64,000 nucleotides of DNA from Vermamoeba vermiformis (GCA_045837725.1 JBEWZL010000266.1:1-64000), one strand, 5' to 3'. Positions 9,822-23,334 are shown, numbered from the stretch's first letter. Translations and numbers: made by a program. The notes: generated from the letters alone by a model not told the origin.

Positions 9822-11637
9822 TTAATACGTACATTGATATGGTGTATTAGCGTCGAATCTAAAACACAATAAGAAGAAATATACAGTTTGGGTGAAGTGA
9901 ACGCCAGCCAAGATCAGGATGGCACGCACCCACTTGTCGGTCATGATCTCTTTGGCAAACAAGCCAATGTTCCATTTGAACACGAGACGAATGGCAATGC
10001 GCAACACAATGCTGCTGAATATTTCTACGCCAGCAGCAATGCCAGAGAACATCATCAAGTTTTTGTAACCTTCCTCATCCAAGATGTCGACACGGAATGG
10101 GTACCACCATGTGTTGTAGGGCAAATAGCGCAACAAAGAAGTGAAGGCCATAAAAGTCACGAGGGAGTATACGGCAGCCGCTTTAGAGAAGTAAAAACCA
10201 ATGCAGATCTCGCGGCATTGAACGTCGTACGGTTCAGGAAAACTGTCAGGGAAATTCTTGAAGCGCTTTCGCAGTACGTCGGCAATCTTGGTCAACAGCG
10301 AATAATAACCCTTGGATAATCGCACGGGGTAGATGATGATATCAATGACGACGTTAATCACAGTCAAAGCGATGAAAATAGCCAGATCTGCGACATGTTA
10401 GGACTACACACTTGCGCACGAAGGTAATTGCTACGTACCGCTTGACTTCAAGAACAGTGTGCGGAAGAACAACAAGAAGGCCAAACTGATAGAGTATTCA
10501 ACAATGGCAGTCATTTGATGTCTTCGCAAGAGCTTCTGGCCCACCACGACCATCACCGCTTGAATGATCACCGCGCAGATCTTGTACGCGATGGAAATGA
10601 AAGTCTTGGCCACGGCGCTGTAGTCTTGGTTGAACACTCCCGTGACAAACAACACGTTAATGAGCCACACAACGCCAACGGTGAACATGAAGACCTGTGC
10701 ATACTGTTAGCGTGCTACAGACATTTCATCCCGTGCGACACTTACGACACCAATAACCAAGCTGCGCCACGGGTGAGTAGCCTCGCGTACAGTCAAAGTG
10801 TGCGGCAATGGCTCGCCCAAAATATTCTTGTGTTGCACCAACTCAGCAGCAATCGGCTTCTCGCTGTTGCTGCCGTCCAATTCGCCATCAGTAACGATTT
10901 GATCTTCTTGAAGCAGCTGATCGGTCAAGTTGCCCTTTGTTTTGGCCCATCGGTTGACGGTAAATGCATGCGCCAAATAGAGGAACGTAGCACCGAAGAT
11001 AGGAACCAAAGCGATGAACTGGTACGATAGATCAGCAAACGAACGAAGTACGGAATCTTAATGGTACGTACCGCATGGAGCCATTTGTCGTAGTATTGGT
11101 TCGTGAAATATAACATGATAAAATAGCCGATGAAGAATACCTCCGCGACAATTGCGTAAATAATGATGTGAAGGCGACGAATGCCCGGCAAGATCCATCC
11201 TTCAAACATGATAACGATGAAGGCCAGTGCGACCAAGTAATATGTTTGCGCGTAGATAAGCACATACACCCAAAATATCTGAATAACGCCCTATAAAATA
11301 TACAATCAGTCTTCTCTGCAGTAAAAACGAAAATCTTCGTGAATCTAGAATGTTTCAAAAGATAAATAACAAATTTCGATAAATGCATTGTATGTATTGC
11401 CAATAGTCAAAATTTAATGAAGAATGAAACGCGCGTTGTAACGTTTTTCGTGAATAAATAGTAATTAAAAAAATTTACCGGATCGTCACCATTAGGTTGA
11501 TTATAGCCGAAGTCTATGAGCGGAATTAATAGCCAGCCACCAACTACTAATAAAGGAATGGCGAAAATCATTAAAAAGTTCACCAAACTTATTAGCCAGT
11601 TCTGGATCTTGAGCTTCATCTTCTCCGCGAACCTCAT
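9822..11637 (-). CDS. Polytopic membrane protein, unknown family
   Basis: Six exons give about 520 residues with roughly ten or eleven hydrophobic segments. It starts at 11637 with MRFAEKMKLKIQNW, then a first helix LLVVGGWLLIPLI. Other features are YILIYAQTYYLVALAFIVIM-type helices, an acidic cytosolic-type loop (QLLQEDQIVTDGELDG), and a long C-terminal exon with several helices ending PYQCTY. It has no signal peptide beyond helix one and no recognised transporter motif. The reading is consistent across introns with good donors and acceptors, so the gene is real but its function is unknown. It may share its promoter region with PEX1, which lies divergently upstream. Confidence 0.65.
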
Positions 11638-12079
11638 GCTGGGCAATATTGGACAAAACACAGCAAGTTACTTCTTAATAAACTCGAAGCAACGCTTTGG
11701 TCTGTCGTGCTTCTGTGGGGAAATTGGAAAAATGTTTCCGTTGCCGTTATTTTTTTCGTGCACCGTTGGAATCCACCACGACCACAACATACAGTTATAG
11801 AATAACTAAGTGCACATAAAATTATCACGATTCTCCATGAGCTATTGCCACCGAAAGAGTTACGCTTTGCTAGATGAAACGATCAACAAGGAGCCATTTT
11901 CAAATTTGCTAATTGGAATAACTCATTAGTTTACATTATTATAATATTCGTCAATAATTAATTTTTTGCTAGAGGCTTGACAATTCAATTACTTAAAATT
12001 TCATTTTTTCTTGTGACACGTTCGAAGTGCAACACTTCATGTACGACCTCAAATAATTGTATCATACACGTAAATCAAA
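11638..12079. promoter_or_regulatory. Divergent intergenic region before PEX1
   Basis: 442 bp between the start of the membrane-protein gene (minus) and PEX1 (plus). It is AT-rich from about 11920 to 12060. It presumably carries both promoters. No specific site was recognised. Confidence 0.4.
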
Positions 12080-15000
12080 ATGAGGGTTCAAATAACACCG
12101 ATATCAATGCCGAATTGCTTCGTCAATCTTCCGCTCGATCTGATTAATGTGATCTTGAGCCAGCATAGCGTAAGACAATTAGCACGAGTATTCGCGCATT
12201 CTAATTTTTATTTTTGTTATAGTCGAGCATCGGACGAGTTTTGCTTCGTCTTGATTGGGAAGATCAGGTAAAATAGAAATATTTATTGTGAAACATTTTT
12301 ATTTATTTTTTGTCGACGTTCATTAGAGTGAAATCAATCATATTAATCATATTTTATTGCGAATAAAATTTTATTCGGTGGTATCTCTATTTTTCCTTCG
12401 CTTTTGCTCCCATGATCTTCGTACTGATAAGCTTATTTTGTAGTATACAATTGTAGCCTGGTCAGGAGGGCGAAGTTCGAAACCAGGACATATTGAAATG
12501 AGCAGCGAGTTTATACGAATGCTTGGCCTCGACGTGCAATTCCCTGTAAATGTAAGAGCCTTTTCATCTCGCAGCACGCAGTCGGTTTCAATAACATGTA
12601 ACTTGTTTACGCGTAGATTGAGCCACTAGAGCCGCACAAATTAGTTTCAATCCCTCTCGCTCAACGAGTATTCGTGGAGCCTGTTTCAGTCGATGATTGG
12701 GAGATTGTGGAACTTCAGGTACGCTCGTTTGACGAAGCATTATAGCTCCATTATAGCTAACGCATTGTATAGGCACAATATATCGAAATGAATATGTTAA
12801 GCCAAGTTGCAGTTGTCAAAGAGGGTCAACAGATCCCTATTTGGATCGGTCGACAAACACTCGTTAGATTAAAAATAGGTATGCATTATACAACTCAAAT
12901 CATAGTGCGTTAGTAATAATATGTTTAAATAGGTGAGACTGTACCTGCAGGATATGTGAGATTGGCAGATGATTGCGAGGTCATCGTGGCACCAAAACCC
13001 AGAAACAAACCTGCACCACCCCCTGAACAGCCTAAGCGCAGAAAACGAAGGCCTAAAATATTCAGAATTCAAGAGAGCTTCGACTGGGCCAATAATGTAG
13101 ATTCATTGACCGTGTTAGTGAACGACCAAACAATGCGACAGTTCAAGTGGGAGCGCGATACAATTGTCATCCTCGGTGGCTTACATCCCACAGTGAAGAG
13201 CTCTGAAAAGAACAAAGAGCGAAAGAACGAAGCGCTGTTGCAGAACAAGGTGAGCAATGCTGCGAGTACCGCGTGCACATAGATTACTGACGTCATAAAC
13301 AGGCTGCTTTTCGAGTAGTCCCGACTAACTCCGTGGCGGAAGGACACATCAAGCTGCCTAAAGTGATTGCCAATCAATTGTCCCTCGCTCAGTTCTCTCG
13401 AGTTAAAATTCAACCCATCGACGTGGCTGTGTGTCATCCTGTTGAAAACTTGATGTTGTTTCCCTTGAATGTGCCCGTGGATATGACGCAAGAGAAGATG
13501 GTCCAAGCTTTCAAAGGTACAGACTATAAGTACCCAAGCATATACTGACCAACATTTAGATTGGATCTCGGGTTTAAAACTGAACGATTATATTCCATTG
13601 CTTAACGGGGCATTGTTGCACATTAACCACGCTGATTACATCGTCTATTGCAACATCAAGCCCGAAGCATTCCAATCAAACTCAGATGACGATCAATCTG
13701 CCAACAGAATGAGTGCGTCGGAGATTTTAGAAGAGCTGGAGAGCTTCCGACAATTGTTCAGCGTGTACTCGCCCTCGGGGGTACCAAATGTGCCTGCTAG
13801 TGGAGGCCCTGGCAATAATAATCAGCCGCAACAGCGACGCAGAAAGATTCCTGTCGAAGAAATCTTGCAACAATTGCCGAAGAATCAGCTGTACTTATTG
13901 GACCAACGAAAATTTCCGTTCAACAATGCGACTGTCAAGCTTATGAATCCTGTTCAAATTGATTTGCCGACTGACGAGGATGCTCTGTACGTATACCTAT
14001 AGTCTTTTTATTTTGTATTAATAAGCTCAGTCCTCTTCCCTCGTTGGACGACATTGGCGGCATCGAGGAGCACATCGGCACATTGAAAGATCACGTGGTC
14101 ATGGCACTCGAGAACCGACTCATTAAACATCAGTTAGGCGCTGCTGGTACGTGACTAATCAGGAGGCTAATTGTTCGAATGTTAATGATTACTGCACAAT
14201 AGGACAAGGAGGTATTATGGTGTACGGAGATCACGGCTCGGGCAAAAGTTTGTTGGTCTCGGCTATTGGAAGTTACTTCAAAAAACACCCAAAGTTCTTG
14301 ACGAGTAAGTATTCTTTGCTCAGGCGATCAATTCTAACGTTGAGCTAGACTTCGGCAAACTTAACTTTTCTGAACTGAGCGGCCTCAGAGTGGAGACCAT
14401 TAGAAAGCGTGTCGGTGAACTGTTTTCTGAAGCGATCAAAAAACAACCATCCATCGTGTTCCTTGATGACGTGGACATTCTTGCCACGAACGATCAAAAA
14501 GAGACTGTGAGTGTCGGTGATCCTATTCGCAGCCGTCAAATCGCTGAGATCATCGTTGATTGGACACGCGTCATCACAAATGAGAACCATCGCGTGGTGT
14601 GCGTGATGGCACTGCAACACGCAGCAGCAGTCAACCAACTCTTGTTGCGTCCTCATGTGTTTGGCAAGCAGATTCAAATTCAGCCGCCTAACCTCGAGGC
14701 ACGCATCAAGATCATGAAGAAGATTATGGCCAGGAAAGGCATCGAGTCTGCTGCCATTGACTTGCAGAGTGTTGCCATCAACTGCGAAGGATATCTGGGC
14801 GTCGACTTGGAAATGTTGGTTGAACGCGCAGTGCACGTAGCCTCGACTCAATTGATTGAAAAGTCATCCATGCAAGTGGACTCTACTGAAGAGCTCGCGA
14901 AAAAGTTGCAAAGTTTCCTGGCCAATGGTGTCGCTGAACCTAACGGAATGCCGAATGGCAACTCGCACGCACTGTTGGCCAGTACAGATTCGACACGCGC

Positions 15001-16449
15001 CAACGGAGACTCCCTAGCCAACTCAGTCGATGGCCTCGCAAACTCTTCGCGTGCAAGTTCATCGACAGGTGCCAGCCTCGCACAGAGTGAAGTGTCCAAC
15101 AAAGTGACGTTGAGCACCAATGACTTGCTCGAGGCTCAAAAAGGATTCACGCCCGCGTCATTGAAAGGCATCAAACTGCATAAGTCGAGCGTGTCTTGGC
15201 AAGATATTGGAGGTAAGTAGTAAGGTCTGAAGCGCACAATTTCTAATGCTCGACAGGTCTCGAAGAAGTGCGTTCCTCGCTCAAACAAACCTTGGAGTGG
15301 CCCAGCAAATACTCGTTCTTGTTCAAGAACTCACCGCTCAGACATCGCTCGGGTATCTTGCTCTATGGCCCTCCTGGCTGTGGCAAGACGATGCTCGCCT
15401 ACGCAGTGGCCAAGGAGTGCCAGCTGAACTTCATCAGCGTGAAGGGCCCCGAGCTGTTGAACAAGTACATTGGTGCGAGTGAACAGTCGGTGCGCGACAT
15501 GTTCTCTCGTGCTGCAGCTGCCAAGCCATGCGTCCTGTTCTTTGACGAGTTCGACGCGATTGCTCCGCGAAGAGGTCACGACAACACAGGTGTGACTGAT
15601 CGTGTGGTCAATCAGTTCTTGACGCAACTCGATGGTGTTGAAGCGTTGGTTGGTGTCTACGTGCTCGCTGCCACAAGGTGATTGAAATTCAAGTCATACA
15701 TAGGAAGCTAACACAGATTACAGCCGTCCTGACCTCATCGATCCTGCACTGCTGCGTCCTGGTCGTTTGGACAAAGCTATTTATGTAAATATTCCCGACG
15801 CTAAAGAGCGCGTGCAGATCTTGCAAGCTCAATCGCGCAACCTCAACTTGGGACCCGATGTAAATCTCCAAGAAGTGGCCGAATGGTGCGAACATTACAC
15901 TGGCGCTGATCTCCAAGCCATGCTCTACAACGCGCAACTCGAGGCCATTCATCGCTCAATTGAGTTGAATTATGAGGCCAAATTGAATGCAGGACAAAAC
16001 AACGACAAAGACGAACACGAACTCGTGACAATTTTGCAACTCGATGACAACATTAAGGCGATGCAGCACTTGTCTGCAGAGCTCAAGACTCAAATGGTCA
16101 AAAAAGTACGTACATCTGCGGTTACATGTTGCACGTGATCTGATCTTACTGCGATAGGTAAACACGATTAAAGAGAACATGCTCGAAGCAAGTGTGGCAG
16201 GCAACAAGGCAGCACGCAACAAACTACAGCCGATGATGACACAAAATGATTTGCAGAAAGCTTATCAAGGACTAGTGCCATCATTGTCCACAGCCGAACG
16301 ACGAAGATACGAGACCATGTAAGTTCATTGCAACACTAGCACAACCATTCTTTTCTGACTTCCTTCTTTAGTTACGCCAATTTTATGCAATCAAAAGGTG
16401 GCGATTTTTCACAGCAAAATCAAATGCCGAAGAAGCAGACCCTAGCTTA
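12080..16449 (+). CDS. PEX1: Peroxisome biogenesis factor 1 (PEX1), AAA+ ATPase
   Basis: PEX1 with PEX6 forms the motor that extracts ubiquitinated PEX5 from the peroxisome membrane. The N-terminal exons match the PEX1 double-psi barrel region: [19 protein letters not shown], then IVAWSGG and [19 protein letters not shown]. The D1 ATPase has Walker A GDHGSGKS and a Walker [11 protein letters not shown] with Asp instead of the catalytic Glu, as usual for PEX1 D1. A Ser/Asn-rich linker (about 14880-15120) separates it from the D2 ATPase: Walker A GPPGCGKT, Walker [11 protein letters not shown], then the SRH with LLRPGRLD. The C-terminal exons end with QMPKKQTLA at 16449. About 15 exons. The start at 12080 is the first Met before the barrel motif. 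An AATAAA follows the stop. Confidence 0.95.
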
Positions 16450-16454
16450 AGAAC

Positions 16455-16460
16455 AATAAA
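16455..16460 (+). terminator. Polyadenylation signal of PEX1
   Basis: AATAAA six bases after the TAA stop of PEX1. The following minus-strand gene ends at 16523, so the two 3' ends are about 70 bp apart. Confidence 0.5.
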
Positions 16461-16522
16461 GACAAATTCAAAAGCCAATTGAGTTCGTTTTTACACGGCT
16501 TTTTATGGATACATTGCGTACG

Positions 16523-18147
16523 CTAAGGGCTGATCATCATAGCTTCAGTTAGCATTTGAGTTGCTATTCCTTTCAATCTGTCGTGTTCTTCGCACGCGAT
16601 AAACCTACAATAGCGAAAGGTTAATTTCCAATGCAGAAGCTTTACAAATAACATACTCCTCCAACTCCAGAATGACACTTTTGACATTTTGAGGACAGAC
16701 AAATCTTCTAATGAACCACAGCTTTCGTTTCTTGATTGCAGCATCATCGCACCACAACACGAAGAAGTTCTCTATAATATCTGGCGCCGTATTAATATCA
16801 AACCTGACTGACATTAACAAGCTGCTGATTCGTGCAAACAATCCGTGAATAATCTCCTTAAGATGAGGATAGTCTAATTGGACTAGTCTTAAAGTCTCCG
16901 ATAAGTGGTGTATTATCTCCACTCCGATAACTTTTTCTTGAATTTTCGTCTCTCTGAACCGCATCAAAATGTCGATCCAGCCGAAATATTCCCCACATCC
17001 GTGTGCAATCTTCTCACGGTCTTCGATCATATTCTTGACTATCGACCATGCATAGTCTATTAAGTCTAAATATTCTTTCGGGTCTATTCCTGTTTGCAAA
17101 TGTCTCTCGATGTAGCGCAGGAAGAAGATCCGTTCCCACAGTGACCACTCGCCGTAGAACTGTTTGACGTCCTTCAACGCGAACATCATCTTGACTGACT
17201 CGACTGGCCTCGCTTTGGCAAACTCTTCCAATAATATCGTGTGATAGGGAATGAAGCGCGAGGGAATTGTGGACTGCATGAATTTGTCGAACTTTAAGCG
17301 GTCCCACAGTGCGTCGTGGTGAATGATCTTCGACACGTAGAGTATGATGAAGTTGTACATGCGTATTTGCTCGTACTTTAATACGTAATAAATATTGTAG
17401 TCATGGATCAGGGCATTGTTCGTTACTTACGTCGCGCCAGCCGATCAAAAACTCGTAAGAAAGCCCTCGCGTGGACTTAAAATGGACCATGGCCTTTAAA
17501 CCGACCATTTGAATGTCTAGCGAACTACTATGAGCGTCCTAAAACAGTGTAAGCGCTATCTGATCTACGAATGTTAATCCGATTACCAGAAGAAAGTCTT
17601 GATTGCATAAATAGGCAAGAAAATCATCTTGAGATTTCATTCTTAACAGCAGTGATATAAGCCGTTTGATGCGAGCGTTGTTCCGAATTTGTTTAACGCC
17701 GTAGATTCGCGTCAATAAAAAAATAAACGATTGGCAATATTTAACAGGCACGGGAATAAGCGTTTGTAGGAGTATATGAAGCCTCTCTGTGTCGTAATTC
17801 GCCGATTTGCCTTCAAAAGTAAACACTTCAAGCTGGGACGCGAGCTCGATCAGTTGATCTGAAAAATGTTAGCTTCTGTATATTTTATAAACGCCGCTTA
17901 CCAAAGAATATTTTCTTCTTCGTGTCAATAAAACTATTTTCAACTATTTGTCGAATTTTCTTGCAGGTCTACCAACGAAATATTTAATCGTTGACCAAAA
18001 TGCGAAATAAATTCTCGAGTAAAAATGACTACAATTATTCCTATTGCTAAGCTGACTTACCACGAAGATATAAGGAAGATCTAAATATTCCAACTTGTCC
18101 AAAATCAGATGCAATAATTCAGGCGATAATATTTCGAAGTAATCCAT
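16523..18147 (-). CDS. F-box protein with helical repeat region, tandem copy A
   Basis: The start at 18147 gives ILSPELLHLILDKLEYLDLP, a degenerate F-box. Short exons follow, then a long alpha-helical region with HEAT-like periodicity but no confirmed repeat family. The large exon (about 16660-17360) has landmarks LHDALWDRLKF-like, EYFGWIDILMRF, ENFFVLWCDDAAIKKRKLW and VILELE, all of which reappear in the next gene upstream. The last exon encodes GFIACEEHDRLKGIATQM and ends at 16523. F-box proteins recruit substrates to SCF ubiquitin ligases. That role is inferred from the N-terminus only. About six exons; the F-box is weaker than in copy B. Confidence 0.6.
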
Positions 18148-18228
18148 TCGTTCGCGGCTGTAGTGGTCTATTTACTTCAAATACGAACATTTAAAAGATA
18201 TTTTCGGCCATAAAATCCGGAGAATATT

Positions 18229-19976
18229 TCAGATTGACAAGTTTGACATGTCGAGTATATCTTGCGCCAATCGCTTGATCGATGCATTTTCTTCGTATTT
18301 AATGAATCTATTATTTTCATATGAGTATTAAATAAGGATCCAAAAACGGTTTTTAACTTACCCTTCAATTTCGAGTTTGACACTCGTTACATTTGCTTGA
18401 CACGTGAGCTTCTTGACGAGCCATAGTTTTCTATTCTTAATAGCACTATCGTCGCACCACAAAGGAAAGAAATTCTCGACGAATTCTGGATCCGTGCTGG
18501 CATCGTGTTTCATGAACAGCATCAACTGTCGCGTTTTGCCCAAGAATCCATGCACGGCATCGGTGAGATACGGAAAATCATATTGAAATAGAACCATAGT
18601 CTCGGCTAATATCTTTAGAAGACGAGTGCCTAAGAACTCCTCGTTGAGCGGTGTCATGCAAAAATGACCGAGCACATCCACAATGTCGAAAAATTCTCCG
18701 AAGTTTGACGCAATCAATGCTCTATTCGTACTCATATCGATAATCAACGTCATTAAGAACTCTACGAGTGCCATATACTCGTTTGAATCGACCACTGAAT
18801 GAATGTTTCGGGCGATCTGTTGCAGTACAACAATTCTTTGCCATAAATTCCAAGTATGGTAATGATCTATCAGCTGGTTCACTGAAAAATAATTTGCAAT
18901 GACTTCAATTCGCCGAGCTTTCTGCATTTCTGTGGTCAATAACGCATACGATGGAATCAAATGTGGGGGCACAACGTCGTGCATGATGGACTGGTCTTTG
19001 GCCATCGTCCAGAATGCATCCACGTGAATTAACTTGCTCAAATTGAAAAGTACTGCCGATTGTAGCTCCAAGCTGTTGTGATCCTGTAACAGCTGTCAGA
19101 TTCAGCTCCAAGTCTGATTCGTTCCTTACATTCAAGTTTCTCATCATCGATTGCAGCACATATTCGATGAAACTCGAACATTCGTGGATAGCGAAATCAG
19201 TCAACTGTCTTATACCCAATGCGGCAACGTGAGGATCTGGATCAAGAGAGTCCTTAAAAAACAACGGGGATTAGTATCTAGCGTTCATTATAGAAGACAG
19301 AGCTAGCTGTTAAGCAGTGATAAATCGTGCTTGCAAAGCTGTCACGTGCCTTGCACAGAGTGCTGCAGGTCAACATGACCACCTCGCCTTTGAGTCTGTG
19401 GCGCATCATAAAGCCCAACAAATGCTTCAAGGGCAGCGAGTTGTAATAACTGATTGCACTGCCGTAGGTCATCACGAGATTAGAGAAGTACGTGCGAACT
19501 GAATAGAAGGCTTCGGGAATTTGTGCGGCCTCGAAGAACATGTCGTAAAGGCCGTTTGCTCGAGCTTCACTTGATAAATCGGTGTTGTAGCTTGCATAAA
19601 TGGTATATCTACGCTGCAGTGACGCTAAGTAATCTGTCGACAAAAAAATTAGATCGGAAAATTAGACTTTTCAAATAAATGGTTCGAGCGTCAGAGGTCA
19701 CTTTCGAAATTAAAACAATTTAATGCATTATTTGGTGTATATTCGTGCACTGGGCTACCTTTCCAGACTTTTTCTTTCTTTGGCGCATAAATAGAAACAA
19801 TTTCTTTCCATTTCTTGTTTACCTAAGCATATAATTATATTTATTTTTGCTCGATGTGCCATAAATAATTACAATTAAATCCTTACCAGCAGCATGGATT
19901 TCCACGGATCAGTAAAAACGAAATAGCTGAGCACGTGATGCAGCATTTCCTCGGGAAGATCATGAATAGACGTCAT
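18229..19976 (-). CDS. F-box protein with helical repeat region, tandem copy B
   Basis: The start at 19976 gives an F-box, IHDLPEEMLHHVLSYFVF, completed in exon 2 by VNKKWKEIVSIYAP. This is the usual LPxE...V.KxW pattern. The long helical region resembles copy A: HVDAFWTMAKDQ matches HHDALWDRLKFD, ENFFPLWCDDSAIKNRKLW matches ENFFVLWCDDAAIKKRKLW, and the final exon FIKYEENASIKRLAQDIL matches FIACEEHDRLKGIATQML. Exon borders fall at matching places (intron right after LEIE/LELE), so the pair arose by tandem duplication. Probable SCF substrate adaptor; the ligand is unknown. The stop is at 18229. Confidence 0.65.
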
Positions 19977-20089
19977 TGTTGTAACCAATACGTTAGCTAA
20001 TAAAAGATGCAGGTGTTCAAAGGATCCTGAAAAATTCTGAAATTTTGGTCCAAAATCAAATCTTTTAACTGCTTAACACATTTGACCAC

Positions 20090-23000
20090 ATGACCGACAG
20101 CGCGCAATCCAAATCGAAAAATAACGAGAGTAGTCCCGCGTTAGAACGACGGTCGACGTTACTGGTGCAAGATGAGGATGGCAAATCCAAACGAAAGTCT
20201 CACAGACAGAAATATCTTTCGAAATTAGGCTTAGAAGGCATTGATAATATTAGCAAATTTGAAAATAGCGATGAAGAAGGCTCTGACGATGAATCAACGG
20301 TCAAATATTCGGTGCAGATCTTGGGAACGGATCTTCGGAAAATAAAGGGAGAAAAGTCCTTTACCGTACGTATACGACATGCACAGTTATGTCATGTATG
20401 ATAGTAACATATTTTTAAATAATTTGTAGGTATACAAAGTTGAAATCACTCGTGATATTTCGAGCTGGTTGATCTATCGTCGTTATAGTCAGTTTTTTTC
20501 TCTGTTCACCGAGGTAAAATAATAATACGTTATTATTCATGATTTTTTTAACGCTAAATTGCTCAAAATAATTTTTTTGTAGCTCAAATCCGAGTTTGGA
20601 GTTGGTCGAGTGCCAAAGAAATTCCCACCAAAAGTAATTAAGCAAAATCTATCGCCACAAAATATTGACCGCCGACACCAAATGCTTGAAGAATGGTAAT
20701 AACGAATTATTAGGCACCGCAAGAATTAAAATTTCATGTTACGCAGGTTAACAGCCGTATTATCGGATCCAGAGTTGCGTCAGCACGAAAGTGTGCAAGT
20801 ATTTATTAGACAAGGCAAAGAAGACGTAGATTTCGTCCCGAGGTAAGTTCTTAACATTTTCTGATCCGATCCAGACTTACAAACAAACGCCTAGGCAAAG
20901 GAACACTGTATTGAGCGATATCGATATTCAAAGTCCATTATATAAGCTCCATAATGGTAAATGGAAGGATAGATACTTTGTTTTACGCCACGGATTGCTT
21001 TACAAGTACGAAACGAAAGAGGTATGTTCGATGGATTTCCTTTTTAGGAAATGCCGCTAATTAGCTTCTCAGGACAAACATCCGTTCAACTTTTATGACG
21101 TTAGAGATGCCGTAGCAACCGTTCAAGAGGATAAATTGCCGAAAGCTAAGACAAACTTGTTCATTTTTGCCGTTGAAGTGCCAGATCGCAATAAAAAACA
21201 TTTGACGACGCACCACTTCGCAGCTGAGAACGAAGAATTGCGTAATAATTGGATCTCTTTGATCAACAAAGAAGCACGATTGAAGAACAGCAACAAAGTG
21301 TTCGGCGTGGCGTTGGAAGATGTTCGTGAACGAGATGACAATGGCGTGCCGTTGTTTTTATCCGCAATGTTAACATTTTTGCAAGCTACTGGTACGTACG
21401 AATACACATGTACAATTAAGCCCATATAACTAATGTTGTTTATGGCAGCGCATGATCAAGACGATCTGTTCACGCGACCTCCCGATGAAAAGATTAAGAA
21501 AGAAATTGACGACGGAAATTCCATTGATTTGCAGTCCGTAGCGAACGATGCCCACGCTGTGGCTGGTCTTGTCGTGCAATATTTGCATGAGCTACCGCAA
21601 CCGATTATCAAACACGAGTATCAAGATTGCTTGTTTGGCATCTTCAGTAAGTGGATCTATTATTGATTATTATTATGCCTAAACAAAAGATCTAACTATT
21701 GTAACTAGAAATTCAAGATGAAGCAAAGCGAAACAAAATGTTCAAACATTTCTCGGAGATTGTTCCGATAATTAACCGCAATTTATTGATCAAGCTCTTC
21801 TCGTTCTTGGCTGCCATCAGGTAAAGCAACCGTACAACTATAATTTATGCTAATATCAATCATGTAGTAAATCTGGCGAGACTAAACGAGAGCGGTTAGT
21901 GAAGATTTTTGGCCGCTTAGTAATTCGCCCAGCAACAGAGCTCGATCACTCATTTTTGACGTTTTTATTCAACCAAATGATCGACAATTGGAACCTGCTT
22001 GAGGTCGAAGGCGAGAAGTACGTTCCTGTATTGGCCACGAAACGCAGATCTGTGTCCCTGGCCAAGCGAGAAAGCAAGAGAAATCTCGTTGAGAACAAAG
22101 AAATCTCCAAAGATAAAACCAACAAAGACAACAAAGTGGAAAAAACTGGAGACAATGTGGATAACCAGAAAGATACACCTAAACCACGGAAGGAAAAAAA
22201 TGATAAAGGAGAGAAGACCAAAAAAGAAGATAAGAGCACTAAAACTAACAAGAAGGACAAAGAGCCAAGAGAGAAAAAGTCGCCAAAAAGTCCTCGACAA
22301 GACAAGCCGGAAGAACCTGTTAAAACTGACGATAAAGATGCAACTGTAGACAAGCCTGCTGAAGATACCGAACAAAAAGGTACACCGAAGAGTGCTCGAA
22401 AAGAAAAGAGCGAGAAGAGTGAGAAGTCTAAGAAACCAAAGAAGACTGTTGCATTCGAACAAAAAGACGAACCAGCTGCAAAGACGGAACAAGCGGCACC
22501 TGAATTGCAACCTGAAACCAACGGTGGCAATAATAGTGCTCAATCACCGACTGAAGTTAAAGTCCTGTCGTTGAGCACATCGACGAAATCCACTCGAAGT
22601 CGCATTGTCTCCGAACTGCCTACTTACGGCACCATAGAGAAGCAGCCACAAGAGACTGAAACCAAAGCCGAGGATACTAATGCAACGACAGTGCCTAGCA
22701 TCACAATTAATGACAAGAACGAAGATAGTTCTGTCGATACTAAGGCCGAATCTGACACGCAAACAACAGTCACGACGACAACTCCTCGCGAGGACAACAA
22801 GCACGACGACCTCTCCGTGAGTGAGGACAGCGAGGTCGAATCGTCTGACAGCGAGGCGAGCAGCACTTCTGAGGCCTCAGTGGAACATTTGGACACGAGT
22901 GCGTCGGTGCCACGAATTGAACTTGACTCGAAGCCCGTTGAAGGCAAAGACGAGCCTGACACGCCGCACAAGAGTGACAAGGAGTCTTCCGAGGAAGAAG

Positions 23001-23279
23001 TGGAAGTGCTGTCCAGCCCTCGCTTGTCAATGGTCAAGCGTCCCAAGTCCACGAAGAACCGCAGACCTACCAGTGCACGCGTCAGCATTCCGCCTGGTGC
23101 CATTCCACCGACCGAGCTTGAATCGAATACGAACAAAACAAAACTGCCTAGTATTGGTATGATGTGTATTGCTCGAGTAGTCCTATGACTAATATTGTTT
23201 TTGAGCAGTTGTTGTCTCGCCGCAGCAAAAGTTGATCGCAGATCTGAACAAAGCTCTCGGCAACAGAGCCAAGAAATAA
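20090..23279 (+). CDS. PX-PH-RhoGAP protein with long charged tail
   Basis: N-terminal acidic region, then a PX domain (YKVEITRDISSWLIYRRYSQ, then KFPPK) for phosphoinositide binding. A PH domain follows (LYKLHNGKWKDRYFVLRHG, then HHFAAENEELRNNWISLI), then a RhoGAP-like domain (FGVALEDV, VPLFLSAML, NDAHAVAGLVVQYLHELPQP). At the usual arginine-finger site the sequence is LFTRPP, so the Arg sits one place later than in the common GxFR pattern. The large last-but-one exon (21899-23160) is a Lys/Glu/Ser/Thr-rich, presumably disordered tail with SPRQ and SPRL motifs. A final exon gives QQKLIADLNKALGNRAKK and the stop at 23279. Probably acts on Rho/Rac at membranes; GAP activity is uncertain. Confidence 0.85.
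21035..21052. repeat. Intronic palindrome ATTTCC(N6)GGAAAT
   Basis: ATTTCCTTTTTAGGAAAT in an intron of the RhoGAP gene. It is identical to 27328-27345 in the sedolisin gene and closely related to four other sites in the window. Confidence 0.7.
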
Positions 23280-23334
23280 TAACCTGTAATTGTGTAAAAA
23301 TACATTTTAATCGCACGTGGTTGTATTGTTGTCG

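Noticed and set aside
14345-15627. Long minus-strand ORFs
   Set aside because: Shadows of the PEX1 exons. Sense-strand motifs (Walker A/B) are decisive.
21946-23316. Ser/Leu/Phe-rich minus-strand ORFs up to 230 codons
   Set aside because: Antisense of the Lys/Glu-rich tail of the RhoGAP gene.
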